Shown: positions 1-8,256 of the stretch, one piece after another
How the letters are laid out: each line of letters opens with the position of its first letter
Position numbering within the stretch: position 1 is the first letter of the stretch
NCBI GenBank assembly: GCA_017617125.1
Contig: JAFZWY010000047.1
Coordinates: 1-49,250, forward strand
Direction: 5' to 3'
Origin: Bacteroidales bacterium
Lineage (GTDB): Bacteria; Bacteroidota; Bacteroidia; Bacteroidales; ML635J-15
DNA: 49,250 bases
The notes under the pieces: model-generated
Database searches by the model: none
The model's input: the letters and a program-made list of their open reading frames with translations, nothing else
Told to the model about the DNA's origin: nothing
Made by a program: the position numbers and the translations under genes

Positions 1-98
1 ACATGTGTCTCTTCATACTCGCGTACAACTGACAATTTAAAAGCCATTGTGTAGTCCTTTTGTGTACGCCTAACATACTTACTTTCTTTATTTTCCAT
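1..98 (-). CDS. IS3-type transposase OrfA / helix-turn-helix N-terminus (partial, runs off the left edge)
   Basis: The minus strand opens with ATG at 98-96 and stays open to base 1. The product begins MENKESKYVRRTQKDYTMAF and continues KLSVVREYEETH. A basic start, a K-D-Y-(T/S)-M-x-F-K-L-x-V-V pattern and an acidic helix is how IS3-family OrfA (DNA-binding HTH) proteins of Bacteroidetes begin. Only 32 residues are visible, so whether the gene is intact cannot be told. It lies directly inside the inverted-repeat-like end at 140, which supports a transposase. Confidence 0.6.
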   Translation of the reverse strand, partial: MENKESKYVRRTQKDYTMAFKLSVVREYEETH

Positions 99-140
99 TT
101 CGTTACTATTTTTATTGTAACGCTATTTCAGGACGAGACA
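1..140 (-). mobile_element. Left end of an IS3-like insertion sequence (partial)
   Basis: The minus strand begins at 140 with TGTCTCGTCC followed by TGAAATAGCG. It has the TG-initial end expected of an IS3-type terminal inverted repeat, and sits about 40 bases before a transposase-like reading frame that runs off the window. The TG end and the GTCCTGAAATA-like body resemble IS3-family ends of Bacteroidetes as I remember them. The other end and the target duplication are outside the window, so family and boundaries are inferred. Confidence 0.6.
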
Positions 141-153
141 TCGCAATAAAATA

Positions 154-181
154 AAAAAGGGATTCTGCGGAATCCCTTTTT
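154..181. terminator. Bidirectional intrinsic terminator between IS end and capA-like gene
   Basis: AAAAAGGGATT and AATCCCTTTTT form an 11-base-pair stem around a short CTGCGG loop, with A and T runs on both sides. It can end transcription of the minus-strand CapA-like gene, whose stop is at 203, and also shields that gene from the IS side. Confidence 0.85.
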
Positions 182-202
182 TTGTGCTATATTGTTTCTT
201 TT

Positions 203-1234
203 CTATTTCGGTGGAAGAATCTTTCCGTCGTTTGATATTCTTGGCAGGTTGTCGTAAATGTCTGCCGTAGTGAGTTCCTGAATGATTTTAAGAACTCTCT
301 TTTGTGGGTCAATGTGCGGACCTTTGTTTGGTTTGGTCTGGTAGGTTGAGATTATTTCGCCGCTGATGAAATTTCCTGTGCTGGCATTTACTTTGAAACG
401 GAAAATAGGAGCGAGGCCCATTTCATCGTTTATATTGATGGTATTGTATGTGAAGAAATTTCCCATGCTGTAGGCAATGAATTTCCCTTTGTAGATTTCG
501 ATTGCACGTGTTACGTGTGGTCCGTGACCAAGCACTATGTCGGCTCCGTTGTCGATGGCATCGTGGGCAAACTGGTAGGCGTTGCCGCGGTTCTGCTCAA
601 TGTAGTAGTCGTCTTGGCGTGTTAAGTGTCTGTACTTTTTACCTTCGCCGCCGCAGTGCATCGAAACTATGACAATGTCGCAGGTTTTACGAAGAGATTT
701 TATTGTGTTTGCCACCAGTTGCTTGTCGTGCAGGTATGCTATTGCAGTGTTGGGCGAGAATGCGCAGAAACCGTATTTTACACCGTTTATGGTAAATGTG
801 CACGATGGCTTTGTTGCGTAGCCGGCCCAGTTGAATCCCATTTTGTCGAGGATTTTGGCTGTGTTTTCACGTCCATACACGCGGAAGTCGTTAGCATGGT
901 TGTTGCCGACGCTGATTAGGTTGAATCCTGCTTCCTTGTATCCGTTGGCAAATACCGATGGCATTCCGAAACAGAAAGGACAGCATTCGGGAACAAGCGT
1001 GTCGGCAAGTACGCCTTCCATGTTGCAGAAGACAATGTCGCCATTGAAGTAAGGCTTAACCTCGTCGAGAAAACCCTTGTAGTTTTCGTTTGGTGGCAGG
1101 TAGCTTCTGTCGGGGAAGATGGATCCGTACATTATGTCGCCTACGGCAACAACGGTGATGGTGTCGTTGTGTTGCGAATAAGCATTCAATGCAATTGTTG
1201 CAATTGCAGCTAGTGTAAGTATTATATTTCGCAT
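203..1234 (-). CDS. CapA family protein (PGA_cap, metallophosphatase-like), exported
   Basis: 343 residues. The family is named after CapA of poly-gamma-glutamate synthesis and has a calcineurin-like metallophosphoesterase fold. Visible motifs are VGDIMYG (31-37), NMEG (71-74), GNNH (110-113), SMHCG (191-195) and GHGPH (236-240), the expected order of metal ligands. A hydrophobic N-terminus ending near residue 20 looks like a signal peptide, so it probably acts in the periplasm or on the surface. It starts 18 bases after the stop of the P-type ATPase and is probably cotranscribed with it, ending at the terminator at 154-181. No capBC homologues are visible, so a role in poly-gamma-glutamate synthesis should not be assumed; the substrate is unknown. 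Confidence 0.85.
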   Translation of the reverse strand: MRNIILTLAAIATIALNAYSQHNDTITVVAVGDIMYGSIFPDRSYLPPNENYKGFLDEVKPYFNGDIVFCNMEGVLADTLVPECCPFCFGMPSVFANGYKEAGFNLISVGNNHANDFRVYGRENTAKILDKMGFNWAGYATKPSCTFTINGVKYGFCAFSPNTAIAYLHDKQLVANTIKSLRKTCDIVIVSMHCGGEGKKYRHLTRQDDYYIEQNRGNAYQFAHDAIDNGADIVLGHGPHVTRAIEIYKGKFIAYSMGNFFTYNTININDEMGLAPIFRFKVNASTGNFISGEIISTYQTKPNKGPHIDPQKRVLKIIQELTTADIYDNLPRISNDGKILPPK

Positions 1235-1252
1235 GTTATATGTGAGAGTATG

Positions 1253-3943
1253 TTATTTCTTGATTGCTCTTGCAATTTCTCCAATCCATAGTACTATTGA
1301 TGTTGCTCCAACGATTATTAGCCAGTCGAGGATTTCAAGATGGCAAACGTTGAACATCTGTCCGCCGACTTCAACAATCAGTATCTGACCGAAGAAAATT
1401 ACAATGGCGATTACCAGGAACCACTTGCACGACAGCATTCCCGAGAATGACGACTTGCCGGTCATAAATGCCTTGGCGTTGAACATGTTCCAGAACTGAA
1501 GCATTACGAAAATCGTAAAGAACAAGCTTAATTCTTTTGCGGTAAGTTCTGAGAATGAGCCGAAGTCGAAATTGATGTTTGCAAGTGAACTTATGTCTGA
1601 ATGCTGGAACCAAAGCAATATTCCGAGAAGCAATACGAAGAATAGTCCGCCAATGCCGAAAATTCTTCCTGCCATCGGCTTGCTTATAATCGGGTCGGTT
1701 ACCTTGCGAGGCTTTTCGTTCATCACCGACTTTGATGGTGGAAGCGAAGCAAGAGCCAATGCAGCAAAGGTGTCCATAATGAGGTTTACCCAGAGCATCT
1801 GTGTTACTGTGAGCGGCGATTCTGTTCCGAGGAATGCTCCGACCAGTACGATAAGGCAGGCGGCAACATTTATTGTCATCTGGAACATGATGAAACGCTG
1901 GATGTTCTTGTAGAGCGAACGTCCCCACATTACTGCGTTTGCTATGGTGCTGAACGAGTTATCGAGGATAGTCATGTCGCTGGCTTCCTTTGCCACGGCG
2001 GTTCCGTCGCCCATCGACAGACCAACATCGGCTGCATTGAGTGCTGGAGCATCGTTTGTGCCGTCGCCTGTAACAGCTACAACCATGTCGAGTTCTTTGA
2101 GCATCTTTACGACGCGTTCCTTGTCGCTCGGACGGGCACGCGAAATTATCTTCACGTCGGCGATTACAGCCTTTAGTTGTTCGTCGGTCATTTCGGTAAT
2201 ATCCTGACCAAGAAGTATGTTGGCGTCGGTGTCGTTTTCTGTCCAAAGACCAAGCTGACGACCAATTTCCTTTGCGGTGCCTGGAGCGTCGCCGGTTACA
2301 ATCTTAACATCGATTCCTGCGTTGAGGCATTCGCGGATAGCAGCAGGAACTTCGGGACGAATCGGGTCGGAAATTGCAACTACACCAAGCATCTGCATAT
2401 TGTTGATGCAAAGCTTTCCGTCTTCAAATACTTGCTGTCCGTCAGCCACATTCAGACTTGCAAAACCCAATGTACGCATTGCCTTGCTCTGGTATTCGGC
2501 AAGTTTTGCTTCGTATTTTGCTTTGTCGGTGTCGGAGATTGCACAGTAAGACATTATGATGTCGGGTGCGCCGATTACGTATAGTATGTTACCATCGACT
2601 ACCTTTGATTTTACGACTGTAGCCATGTATTTGTTCTTGGTTGTGAAAGGAATTCTGTCAACAATTCCTGTATTTTCGCGGATAGTGCGGTAGTCGATTC
2701 CAAAATCGTTGAGCCATAGAAGAACGGCACCTTCGGTTGGACTGCCTATGGTTTTTGCTTTTTGTGGGTTGGAAAAGTCAAGGTTTGCACTTGTATCCAT
2801 GGCGATACATTCTACAAGCAGACGAGATGCATTGTCGTCGGTAAGCTTTTGGTCGGCAAGCGACTCAAAGAATGTATCGTATATTTTCATCTGGTTTTGG
2901 GTGAGGGTGCCGGTCTTGTCGGTGCAAATTACCGATGTTGCGCCCATAGTTTCGCAAGAGTGCATTGTACGAGGCAGAGTGTTTTGCTTCATCAGTCGCT
3001 TCATGCTGAAAGCAAGGCTCAATGTTACACTCATAGGCAGACCTTCAGGAACAGCCACAACAATCAGCGTTACGGCAATCATTATTGTGTCGAGCACATA
3101 TTTTACAAAGTTGATTATGCCTTCGGTTTCTGCAAAGTCGGCATCGCCCTGAATAAAATATACAACGAGTCGTCCAACAATGATAAGTGCGGCAATAATG
3201 TAACTTGCAGTTGTGATGAGTTTGCTGAGCCAGTCGAGTTTCTTGCTAAGAGGAGTGGGGTCGCCTTCTTCAACCTGTGCTGCCTTGAAAACTTTTCCGC
3301 ATTCGGTGCTGTCGCCTACGCGCAAAACCTTGGCTGTGCAGTAACCTTCGATTATTGTTGTGCCTTTAAGTATTTGGTTTGAAGGGTAGGTTGCGTCCTT
3401 GTCGAAATGAGCAGGGTCGGTGGTCTTGTTGCACTGCGGTTCACCAGTGAGCGACGATTCGTTCATGATGAGGTTGAACGATTCAAGCAGTTCGCAGTCG
3501 GCTGGAACTTCTTCACCGATTTCGAGCAGTACGATATCGTCAACAACTATTTCCTTGCGCTGAACCTGGCATACATTGTTGTTACGGATAACCTTTACGA
3601 GTGTTTCGTCGTTAACTTCGTTGAGGCTCTGGAAAGTCTTTTCGTTGCTTAGTTCGAGGAAAAATCCTACCATTGTTGCCAAAAGAACGGCAACAAGTAT
3701 TCCGGCAGGTTCAAGGAATACAGAAATACCTTCGCCACACCATCCATACTGATAAATAGAAATACCAATAGAAAGTAGAAGTGCTACGAGTAGTATTCTT
3801 ATAAGCGGGTCGGAGAAGCAGTCGATAAACTTGCTCCAAAGAGATTCGCGTTGTGGTGGTGTAAGTATATTAACTCCATGTTTCCCCCTGCTATCAAGGA
3901 CTTGTGCGTCCGTAAGACCTTCGTAATGATGAGTCTGATTCAT
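1253..3943 (-). CDS. Calcium-translocating P-type ATPase (PMCA/P2B-like)
   Basis: 896 residues from the start chosen here. It couples ATP hydrolysis to cation export across the inner membrane. Seen in order: N-terminal cation-ATPase domain, TGEP actuator loop, the VAVPEGLP membrane motif, the phosphorylation site DKTGTLT (Asp near 342), nucleotide-binding domain, TGDAPGTA, GDGTNDAPAL hinge, and six C-terminal membrane segments with a VNLIMDTFAALALA segment typical of Ca2+ pumps. An upstream in-frame ATG would give 43 more residues, but a -7 box (minus strand 3978-3971, TACCTTTG) lies between the two ATGs, so the start at 3943 is preferred. PEGLP and the NLIMD region favour calcium over sodium or potassium, but ion specificity is inferred. 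Confidence 0.92.
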   Translation of the reverse strand: MNQTHHYEGLTDAQVLDSRGKHGVNILTPPQRESLWSKFIDCFSDPLIRILLVALLLSIGISIYQYGWCGEGISVFLEPAGILVAVLLATMVGFFLELSNEKTFQSLNEVNDETLVKVIRNNNVCQVQRKEIVVDDIVLLEIGEEVPADCELLESFNLIMNESSLTGEPQCNKTTDPAHFDKDATYPSNQILKGTTIIEGYCTAKVLRVGDSTECGKVFKAAQVEEGDPTPLSKKLDWLSKLITTASYIIAALIIVGRLVVYFIQGDADFAETEGIINFVKYVLDTIMIAVTLIVVAVPEGLPMSVTLSLAFSMKRLMKQNTLPRTMHSCETMGATSVICTDKTGTLTQNQMKIYDTFFESLADQKLTDDNASRLLVECIAMDTSANLDFSNPQKAKTIGSPTEGAVLLWLNDFGIDYRTIRENTGIVDRIPFTTKNKYMATVVKSKVVDGNILYVIGAPDIIMSYCAISDTDKAKYEAKLAEYQSKAMRTLGFASLNVADGQQVFEDGKLCINNMQMLGVVAISDPIRPEVPAAIRECLNAGIDVKIVTGDAPGTAKEIGRQLGLWTENDTDANILLGQDITEMTDEQLKAVIADVKIISRARPSDKERVVKMLKELDMVVAVTGDGTNDAPALNAADVGLSMGDGTAVAKEASDMTILDNSFSTIANAVMWGRSLYKNIQRFIMFQMTINVAACLIVLVGAFLGTESPLTVTQMLWVNLIMDTFAALALASLPPSKSVMNEKPRKVTDPIISKPMAGRIFGIGGLFFVLLLGILLWFQHSDISSLANINFDFGSFSELTAKELSLFFTIFVMLQFWNMFNAKAFMTGKSSFSGMLSCKWFLVIAIVIFFGQILIVEVGGQMFNVCHLEILDWLIIVGATSIVLWIGEIARAIKK

Positions 3944-3970
3944 TCCCAATGATGTTTTTTTTAAAGTCCG

Positions 3971-3978
3971 CAAAGGTA
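3971..3978 (-). promoter_or_regulatory. -7 box for the P-type ATPase
   Basis: Minus strand TACCTTTG followed by CGG, matching the Bacteroidetes TAnnTTTG element. It lies about 28 bases upstream of the ATG at 3943 and inside the longer open frame, which decides the start codon. No clear TTTG -33 box is seen. Confidence 0.65.
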
Positions 3979-4030
3979 ATGAAAAATATGCTAGAAATTT
4001 TAAATTTTTTATAGATTTTTTGATGTGTTG

Positions 4031-4088
4031 AAATAAAAAAACAGCGTCTCGTTGCGGGTGTTGTTCCAGCATTACGAAACCGCCGTTT
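4031..4088 (-). terminator. Possible imperfect terminator after the esterase gene
   Basis: Downstream of the esterase stop the minus strand can fold GCG-(G bulge)-TTTCGT against ACGAGACGC, followed by TG and seven T. The loop is about 21 bases and the stem has a bulge and a G-U pair, so this is a weak call. Confidence 0.35.
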
Positions 4089-4109
4089 TTATGGATTCGA
4101 ACCTATTGG

Positions 4110-5270
4110 TTATCTAGCGATTGTCAGTTTTTGAGCATGACCATTTGCAACGATGAAATATAGTCCGTTGGGTAGGTCTGAAATGTCGATTGAAGTAGAA
4201 CCGTCAGTGCTTACGTGTTTTACTTCTTTGCCGGTGGCGTTGAATATTACGAGATCGGCGTTGTCATCCGTTGTGATGTTTACAATATTTGCTGCAGGGT
4301 TGGGGTAGATTGAAAATTTTGCAGCGGTGTTTTCCTCTATTGCCTGAGTGCCGTTTTCCTGACCAGTGAAGAACTTGTATATCTCGGTGTTGTAGTCGAT
4401 GTCGTTGCTCGAACCATTGTACCAGTCGTGAGTGCCGTTGTTTACCTTAATGAAGACAGTTCTTTTGCCAGTATTTTCATTCTTGTAGGAGTATTGTTCG
4501 AATGTTAAGCCGTCGTTTTTGGTGTCCTCAAAATTGTATACTAATGGTTCTGCTCCGCATTCGTTGTAGTTGCGCCATGTGTCGACAAGGGCTTCTGCGC
4601 CGAGACCAACTTGAAACGAGACTACTGAGACGGAGAAACTTGCATCGGCATACGATATTGTTTGGTCAGCGGTTCCGTGAATGTGCATGGTGTTGATATT
4701 GCCTGTCGGCTCGAAAGGCTGGAAATGTCCGAGAGTTCCGCTAACCGATGCGATTGCCTTAATTCTATCGGCGTGCTTTACGGCCATCTTGTTGCTCATG
4801 AATCCACCCATCGAGAAGCCTGCGACGAAAACGCTGTCGGTGTCGACATTGTAATTGTTGATTAAAGTGTCGAGGATTGCAAGAATGAAACCTTCATCGT
4901 TTACATTTTCGTTCAGATTAATGTTGCCAAGAGGATAACCATTGTATGTAATGTCTTCGGCTCCCACACCGGCAGCCCATGCATTCCCAGCGCTTTGTCC
5001 CATAATGTTTGCATTGGTAGCTTCGGGAGTGATTATAATCCATTTGGGAGCAACGTTCTCGAAGTGCAAGCTCGAAGAGAAGTTGACGCAGTTGTCGCCT
5101 AGTCCATGAAGAAGGAAAACAACTGGCATGCTTCCGTCTGGTGAACTAGTCGGAATGTATTCCATATACTTTCTCGAAGTGCCTTCGAAATCCATAGTGC
5201 GAGCTACATGTTGTGCGCTCATTGCAAATGTGCATAATGCTAATGCTGCGATAGTAAAGATTTTTTTCAT
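4110..5270 (-). CDS. Secreted alpha/beta-hydrolase esterase (LpqC/PHB-depolymerase-like) with T9SS sorting domain
   Basis: 386 residues. A signal peptide ends near residue 20 (CTFAMSAQ). The hydrolase core shows an oxyanion region FLLHGLGD (52-59), nucleophile elbow GFSMGG (Ser153), a probable acid in HGTADQT (Asp202) and catalytic His281 in NNGTHDW. These fit the Esterase_PHB / LpqC family, which includes feruloyl and acetyl-xylan esterases. Residues 317-386 form a Por/T9SS type A C-terminal domain (FSIYPNPA, IFNATGKEV, LPNGLYFI), so the enzyme is probably exported through the outer membrane and anchored or released. It begins 16 bases after the AddB-like gene and probably shares its transcript. 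The natural substrate, perhaps a plant-polymer ester, is inference. Confidence 0.85.
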   Translation of the reverse strand: MKKIFTIAALALCTFAMSAQHVARTMDFEGTSRKYMEYIPTSSPDGSMPVVFLLHGLGDNCVNFSSSLHFENVAPKWIIITPEATNANIMGQSAGNAWAAGVGAEDITYNGYPLGNINLNENVNDEGFILAILDTLINNYNVDTDSVFVAGFSMGGFMSNKMAVKHADRIKAIASVSGTLGHFQPFEPTGNINTMHIHGTADQTISYADASFSVSVVSFQVGLGAEALVDTWRNYNECGAEPLVYNFEDTKNDGLTFEQYSYKNENTGKRTVFIKVNNGTHDWYNGSSNDIDYNTEIYKFFTGQENGTQAIEENTAAKFSIYPNPAANIVNITTDDNADLVIFNATGKEVKHVSTDGSTSIDISDLPNGLYFIVANGHAQKLTIAR

Positions 5271-5286
5271 ATTGTGTTTTATTTAG

Positions 5287-8256
5287 TTAATTCTTTTTGA
5301 TGTTGTCTCTGTTGCAAATTTTTCGGTACGGACAGTATGTGCAGTTTTTTTCGTTTGCCTGCTTGAATGGCGTATTTTCGTCGAGAATTTCGCCCAATAT
5401 TCCGCGCAGGTTGGCGTTGAAATCGTCGCGAAGCGAATTGCTGTCCTGGTATGTTATGATGTCTGCCTTTTTGTTAGCCTCTTTGTATTTAAGGTGGTAG
5501 TCGTTAAGGTTGGTTACGCTAATGATGGCCGGCTGAGTTTTATAATCAGTCACCTGCGACATAATTTCCGAGTAAATAAGGACTTGTAGCGCTTCCTTTG
5601 ACTTGAAGTCGTCGCGGTCCCAGAAATTTTCGTCGTATGTTTTCTTGTTGTCCTTTATGGAGGAGGTCTTGTAGTCGATTACGCGCATAACGCCGTCCTT
5701 CAAGTCTATGCGGTCGATTATTCCTTTCAGCAGAACTGTGTCGTCGCCAACATTATACCTTATTGTATAATTGCTGTCCTTGTTCGATTTGTGTAATTTG
5801 TCGTTTTCCAGGTCGTATATCAGGAAAGGTGCATATTTTTCGTCGTTGTCGATAATCTTCTCAAGATATTTCCGCAGGGGCTCAATCATTATATTTTTCT
5901 TGGCTTCCTTGAGAGTTTCCTTGTCGTTGGCGCTTATGTTGAAGATTTGACATGCGGCAAAGTCTATTGCGTTCTCAATGTTGTTTCTAATATCTTTAAA
6001 ATCATCCTTGTTGATTTCTTTGCCTGTGTATTTGCCATATAAGAACTGGCAAGACTTGTGAAGCAGGTTTCCGAAGTCGAGGGCGCTGGTGTCTTCTTCG
6101 ATGCCTTGAGGTTCCTTTATGTGTTCAATGTATTGGAAGTAGAACCTGACGGGACACTGCATATATGTGTTTATCAGCGAAGGGAATGCACCGCTTTGTG
6201 TATTAATGTCGTCGTTTGGGTCGTTGAATCCAAGCTGCCTGTGGATTTCTTCCAAAGCCTCTTCGCTCTTCTTTATTTCAATGGCTGGCGTTTTTGACGG
6301 ACGTATCTCGTAGCTCTTGGTAATGTGGTATTTGATGTCGGGTGTATCCTTGTCCTCGTATAGCCCGAGCTCGTATTCTATCTGCGTTATGAACCGTGAC
6401 TTTTCGCCTTTCGAAATCTTGCCTTCGGTGCTGTATAGCATTCTTACCTTGTTGCACCGCTGTAGCAGTCGGTAGAAATAGTAGGCGAATATGCTGTCCT
6501 GAAATTCAATAGAAGTCATTTCGTAGGCTTTGCGGAGCCTGTATGGTATCATGCTTTGCTTGTAGCTCGATTTTGGGAAAGTGTCCTCGTTCATCGAAAG
6601 CATTATGGTGTTGTCGAAGTCGATGCTACGGGTTTCCATGAAACCGAGTATCTGTATCGGCTCGTCGGTCTTGCTGTCGAATGCCAGGCTGTTTTGCTTG
6701 ATGAGACTTACCATCAGCTTCTGGTACATTTTGTCGTTCTCGAATTTTATTTCCTTTTCTACAGCGTTCATGAACGAAGTGTATATGGCGATTATCCTGT
6801 GCATGAAATCCGACTCGGTACTGGCGCCGTCGTCCTTTAGCAATCTGTCGTAAACATAGTTGCAAGCGCAGATTACATATTTAGGGAACGATTCGTTCAT
6901 GGTTTCGATGCTGAAGATTGCCTTTAGCATTTCGTCCTTGTCGACATTTTCCTTTAGCTTGGAAAAGTTGATGTATTCAATCTTTTGTGTTGCCAGTAAT
7001 TTCAGTATTGTGTTAAGTACGTCTTTGTCGGCGTACTTGCGCGTGAAGTTGTTGGTCAGTATTGTGTATACATCTTGCTTGCGGACGAACGTGTTTTCCT
7101 GCTTTGTCGACCTGTGCATAGCCAGTTTCATTATTGCCTGGGCAAAACTTGACGATGCCGTGTAGCTCAGAGGATATCCCATTGTTATGTTGTAAGCCTT
7201 GCCGGTTTTGTCATCGTCTTTGTGTTTGATAGGAGGAAGCGAATAGATAAGGGGAACAAGAAGTTTCTCGTCGCCGAGAATGATAGCGGTCTTTCCTTCG
7301 GCCTTTTCGTATTCCTCGAGAAGTTTCGGCACGAGCTTTACCTGAGCTACCGACGATGGCACTTCAATTATTTTGATGTCCTTGTCCTTGATATCCTTTA
7401 TAGTGTCGGTTATTTCGAAGCCTTTTGGCGGAGGGAAGTTTTTTATGTTGTTGCGCAGGAATAGTCCGGCTTCCTGTACGTTGGGCTTGCCGTCGTGCTC
7501 GTTGATGTAGTATTTGTCGGCATCCCAGAAAAACATGCAGTCGCCGCCTTTTGCTATTGCGACTTCCCTAATGTGTTTCATGAGGATTTTCTCGCATTTG
7601 TTTAGCGCGCTGAAACCAACGAAAGCATAGTTCTTGTGTTCAAATTTTGTGTCGTTTATCTTGTGCTCAACAAACTGGCGGTATATTAGTCCTTGGTAGC
7701 CCAAGCCCTTTTTGCATAGTTCGGCAGTGAAATTCTTATAGATGGCCGGCATATTCTGCCATAGTTCAAGGGTTTTAAGCTTGCTGTCCTTGGGCTTTGG
7801 AATGTTTGTCCAGAAGTTCTTCAAGATTTCGAACAGTTTTTTATGTTCTTCGTCGTAATCGGAGAACTTGAGGTCGATTTCTATTTCGTCGGTAATGTTT
7901 TTGAACAGCTGGTCGGGTTCTATAAGATATTTGTCTATGTCGTCGAAGTCGCTCAGCAGTACTTCGCCAAGAGGGTAGAACTTGTCGAAGTCGGTAGGCC
8001 CGAATACATCGCAGTATGCCTTGTATAGGTAGTGGACAAGTATGACGCTTTCGGCATCCTGAATTTCTGTTCCGCGATAGAATATGTCTTTGATAGGGGT
8101 TAGTTTCGGTGCCCAGCAGACTTTTGTTGCTGTTCTTTTCAGTGAATCCAGAATTGCCGAGCCGGTCCTGTTGTTTGGAACGATGATTTCCAGCGTCTGC
8201 AGGTCATCGATATGCCCGTTAAGATATCTGGTTACCGAGTCGATGAAACTTTCCAT
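5287..8256 (-). CDS. AddB/RexB-like PD-(D/E)XK nuclease with Fe-S cysteines
   Basis: 989 residues from the ATG at 8256, which overlaps the aroC stop by one base (TAATG); a longer frame inside aroC is rejected. The C-terminal third is a RecB-family nuclease: GIIDRID, then VIDYKTS with Asp861 and Lys863. Cys701 (MQCPVRFY) together with Cys971, 974 and 980 (CTYCPYRKIC) form the four-cysteine iron-sulfur staple of AddB-type nucleases. The N-terminus should carry a helicase-like domain, but where AddB has a Walker A motif this protein reads VPNNRTGS, so ATP binding there is probably lost, as in Bacteroidetes homologues I remember. The expected partner AddA is not in the window. Likely role: processing double-strand breaks for recombination. 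Confidence 0.85.
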   Translation of the reverse strand: MESFIDSVTRYLNGHIDDLQTLEIIVPNNRTGSAILDSLKRTATKVCWAPKLTPIKDIFYRGTEIQDAESVILVHYLYKAYCDVFGPTDFDKFYPLGEVLLSDFDDIDKYLIEPDQLFKNITDEIEIDLKFSDYDEEHKKLFEILKNFWTNIPKPKDSKLKTLELWQNMPAIYKNFTAELCKKGLGYQGLIYRQFVEHKINDTKFEHKNYAFVGFSALNKCEKILMKHIREVAIAKGGDCMFFWDADKYYINEHDGKPNVQEAGLFLRNNIKNFPPPKGFEITDTIKDIKDKDIKIIEVPSSVAQVKLVPKLLEEYEKAEGKTAIILGDEKLLVPLIYSLPPIKHKDDDKTGKAYNITMGYPLSYTASSSFAQAIMKLAMHRSTKQENTFVRKQDVYTILTNNFTRKYADKDVLNTILKLLATQKIEYINFSKLKENVDKDEMLKAIFSIETMNESFPKYVICACNYVYDRLLKDDGASTESDFMHRIIAIYTSFMNAVEKEIKFENDKMYQKLMVSLIKQNSLAFDSKTDEPIQILGFMETRSIDFDNTIMLSMNEDTFPKSSYKQSMIPYRLRKAYEMTSIEFQDSIFAYYFYRLLQRCNKVRMLYSTEGKISKGEKSRFITQIEYELGLYEDKDTPDIKYHITKSYEIRPSKTPAIEIKKSEEALEEIHRQLGFNDPNDDINTQSGAFPSLINTYMQCPVRFYFQYIEHIKEPQGIEEDTSALDFGNLLHKSCQFLYGKYTGKEINKDDFKDIRNNIENAIDFAACQIFNISANDKETLKEAKKNIMIEPLRKYLEKIIDNDEKYAPFLIYDLENDKLHKSNKDSNYTIRYNVGDDTVLLKGIIDRIDLKDGVMRVIDYKTSSIKDNKKTYDENFWDRDDFKSKEALQVLIYSEIMSQVTDYKTQPAIISVTNLNDYHLKYKEANKKADIITYQDSNSLRDDFNANLRGILGEILDENTPFKQANEKNCTYCPYRKICNRDNIKKN

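Noticed and set aside
203..1234. Poly-gamma-glutamate capsule locus
   Set aside because: Only a CapA-type protein is present; capB and capC are missing nearby and the gene is paired with an ion pump.
1371..1928. Open frames on the same or opposite strand inside the P-type ATPase, nuclease and aroC genes (e.g. 1371-1928, 2762-3382, 6626-6865, 8662-8961)
   Set aside because: They overlap genes with clear domain matches, have no promoter or plausible start context, and their composition (low-complexity Arg/Cys-rich) is typical of antisense or shifted frames.
4093..4106. A tRNA gene after the esterase
   Set aside because: Only 14 bases of a T-arm are present; there is no acceptor, D arm or anticodon arm around them.
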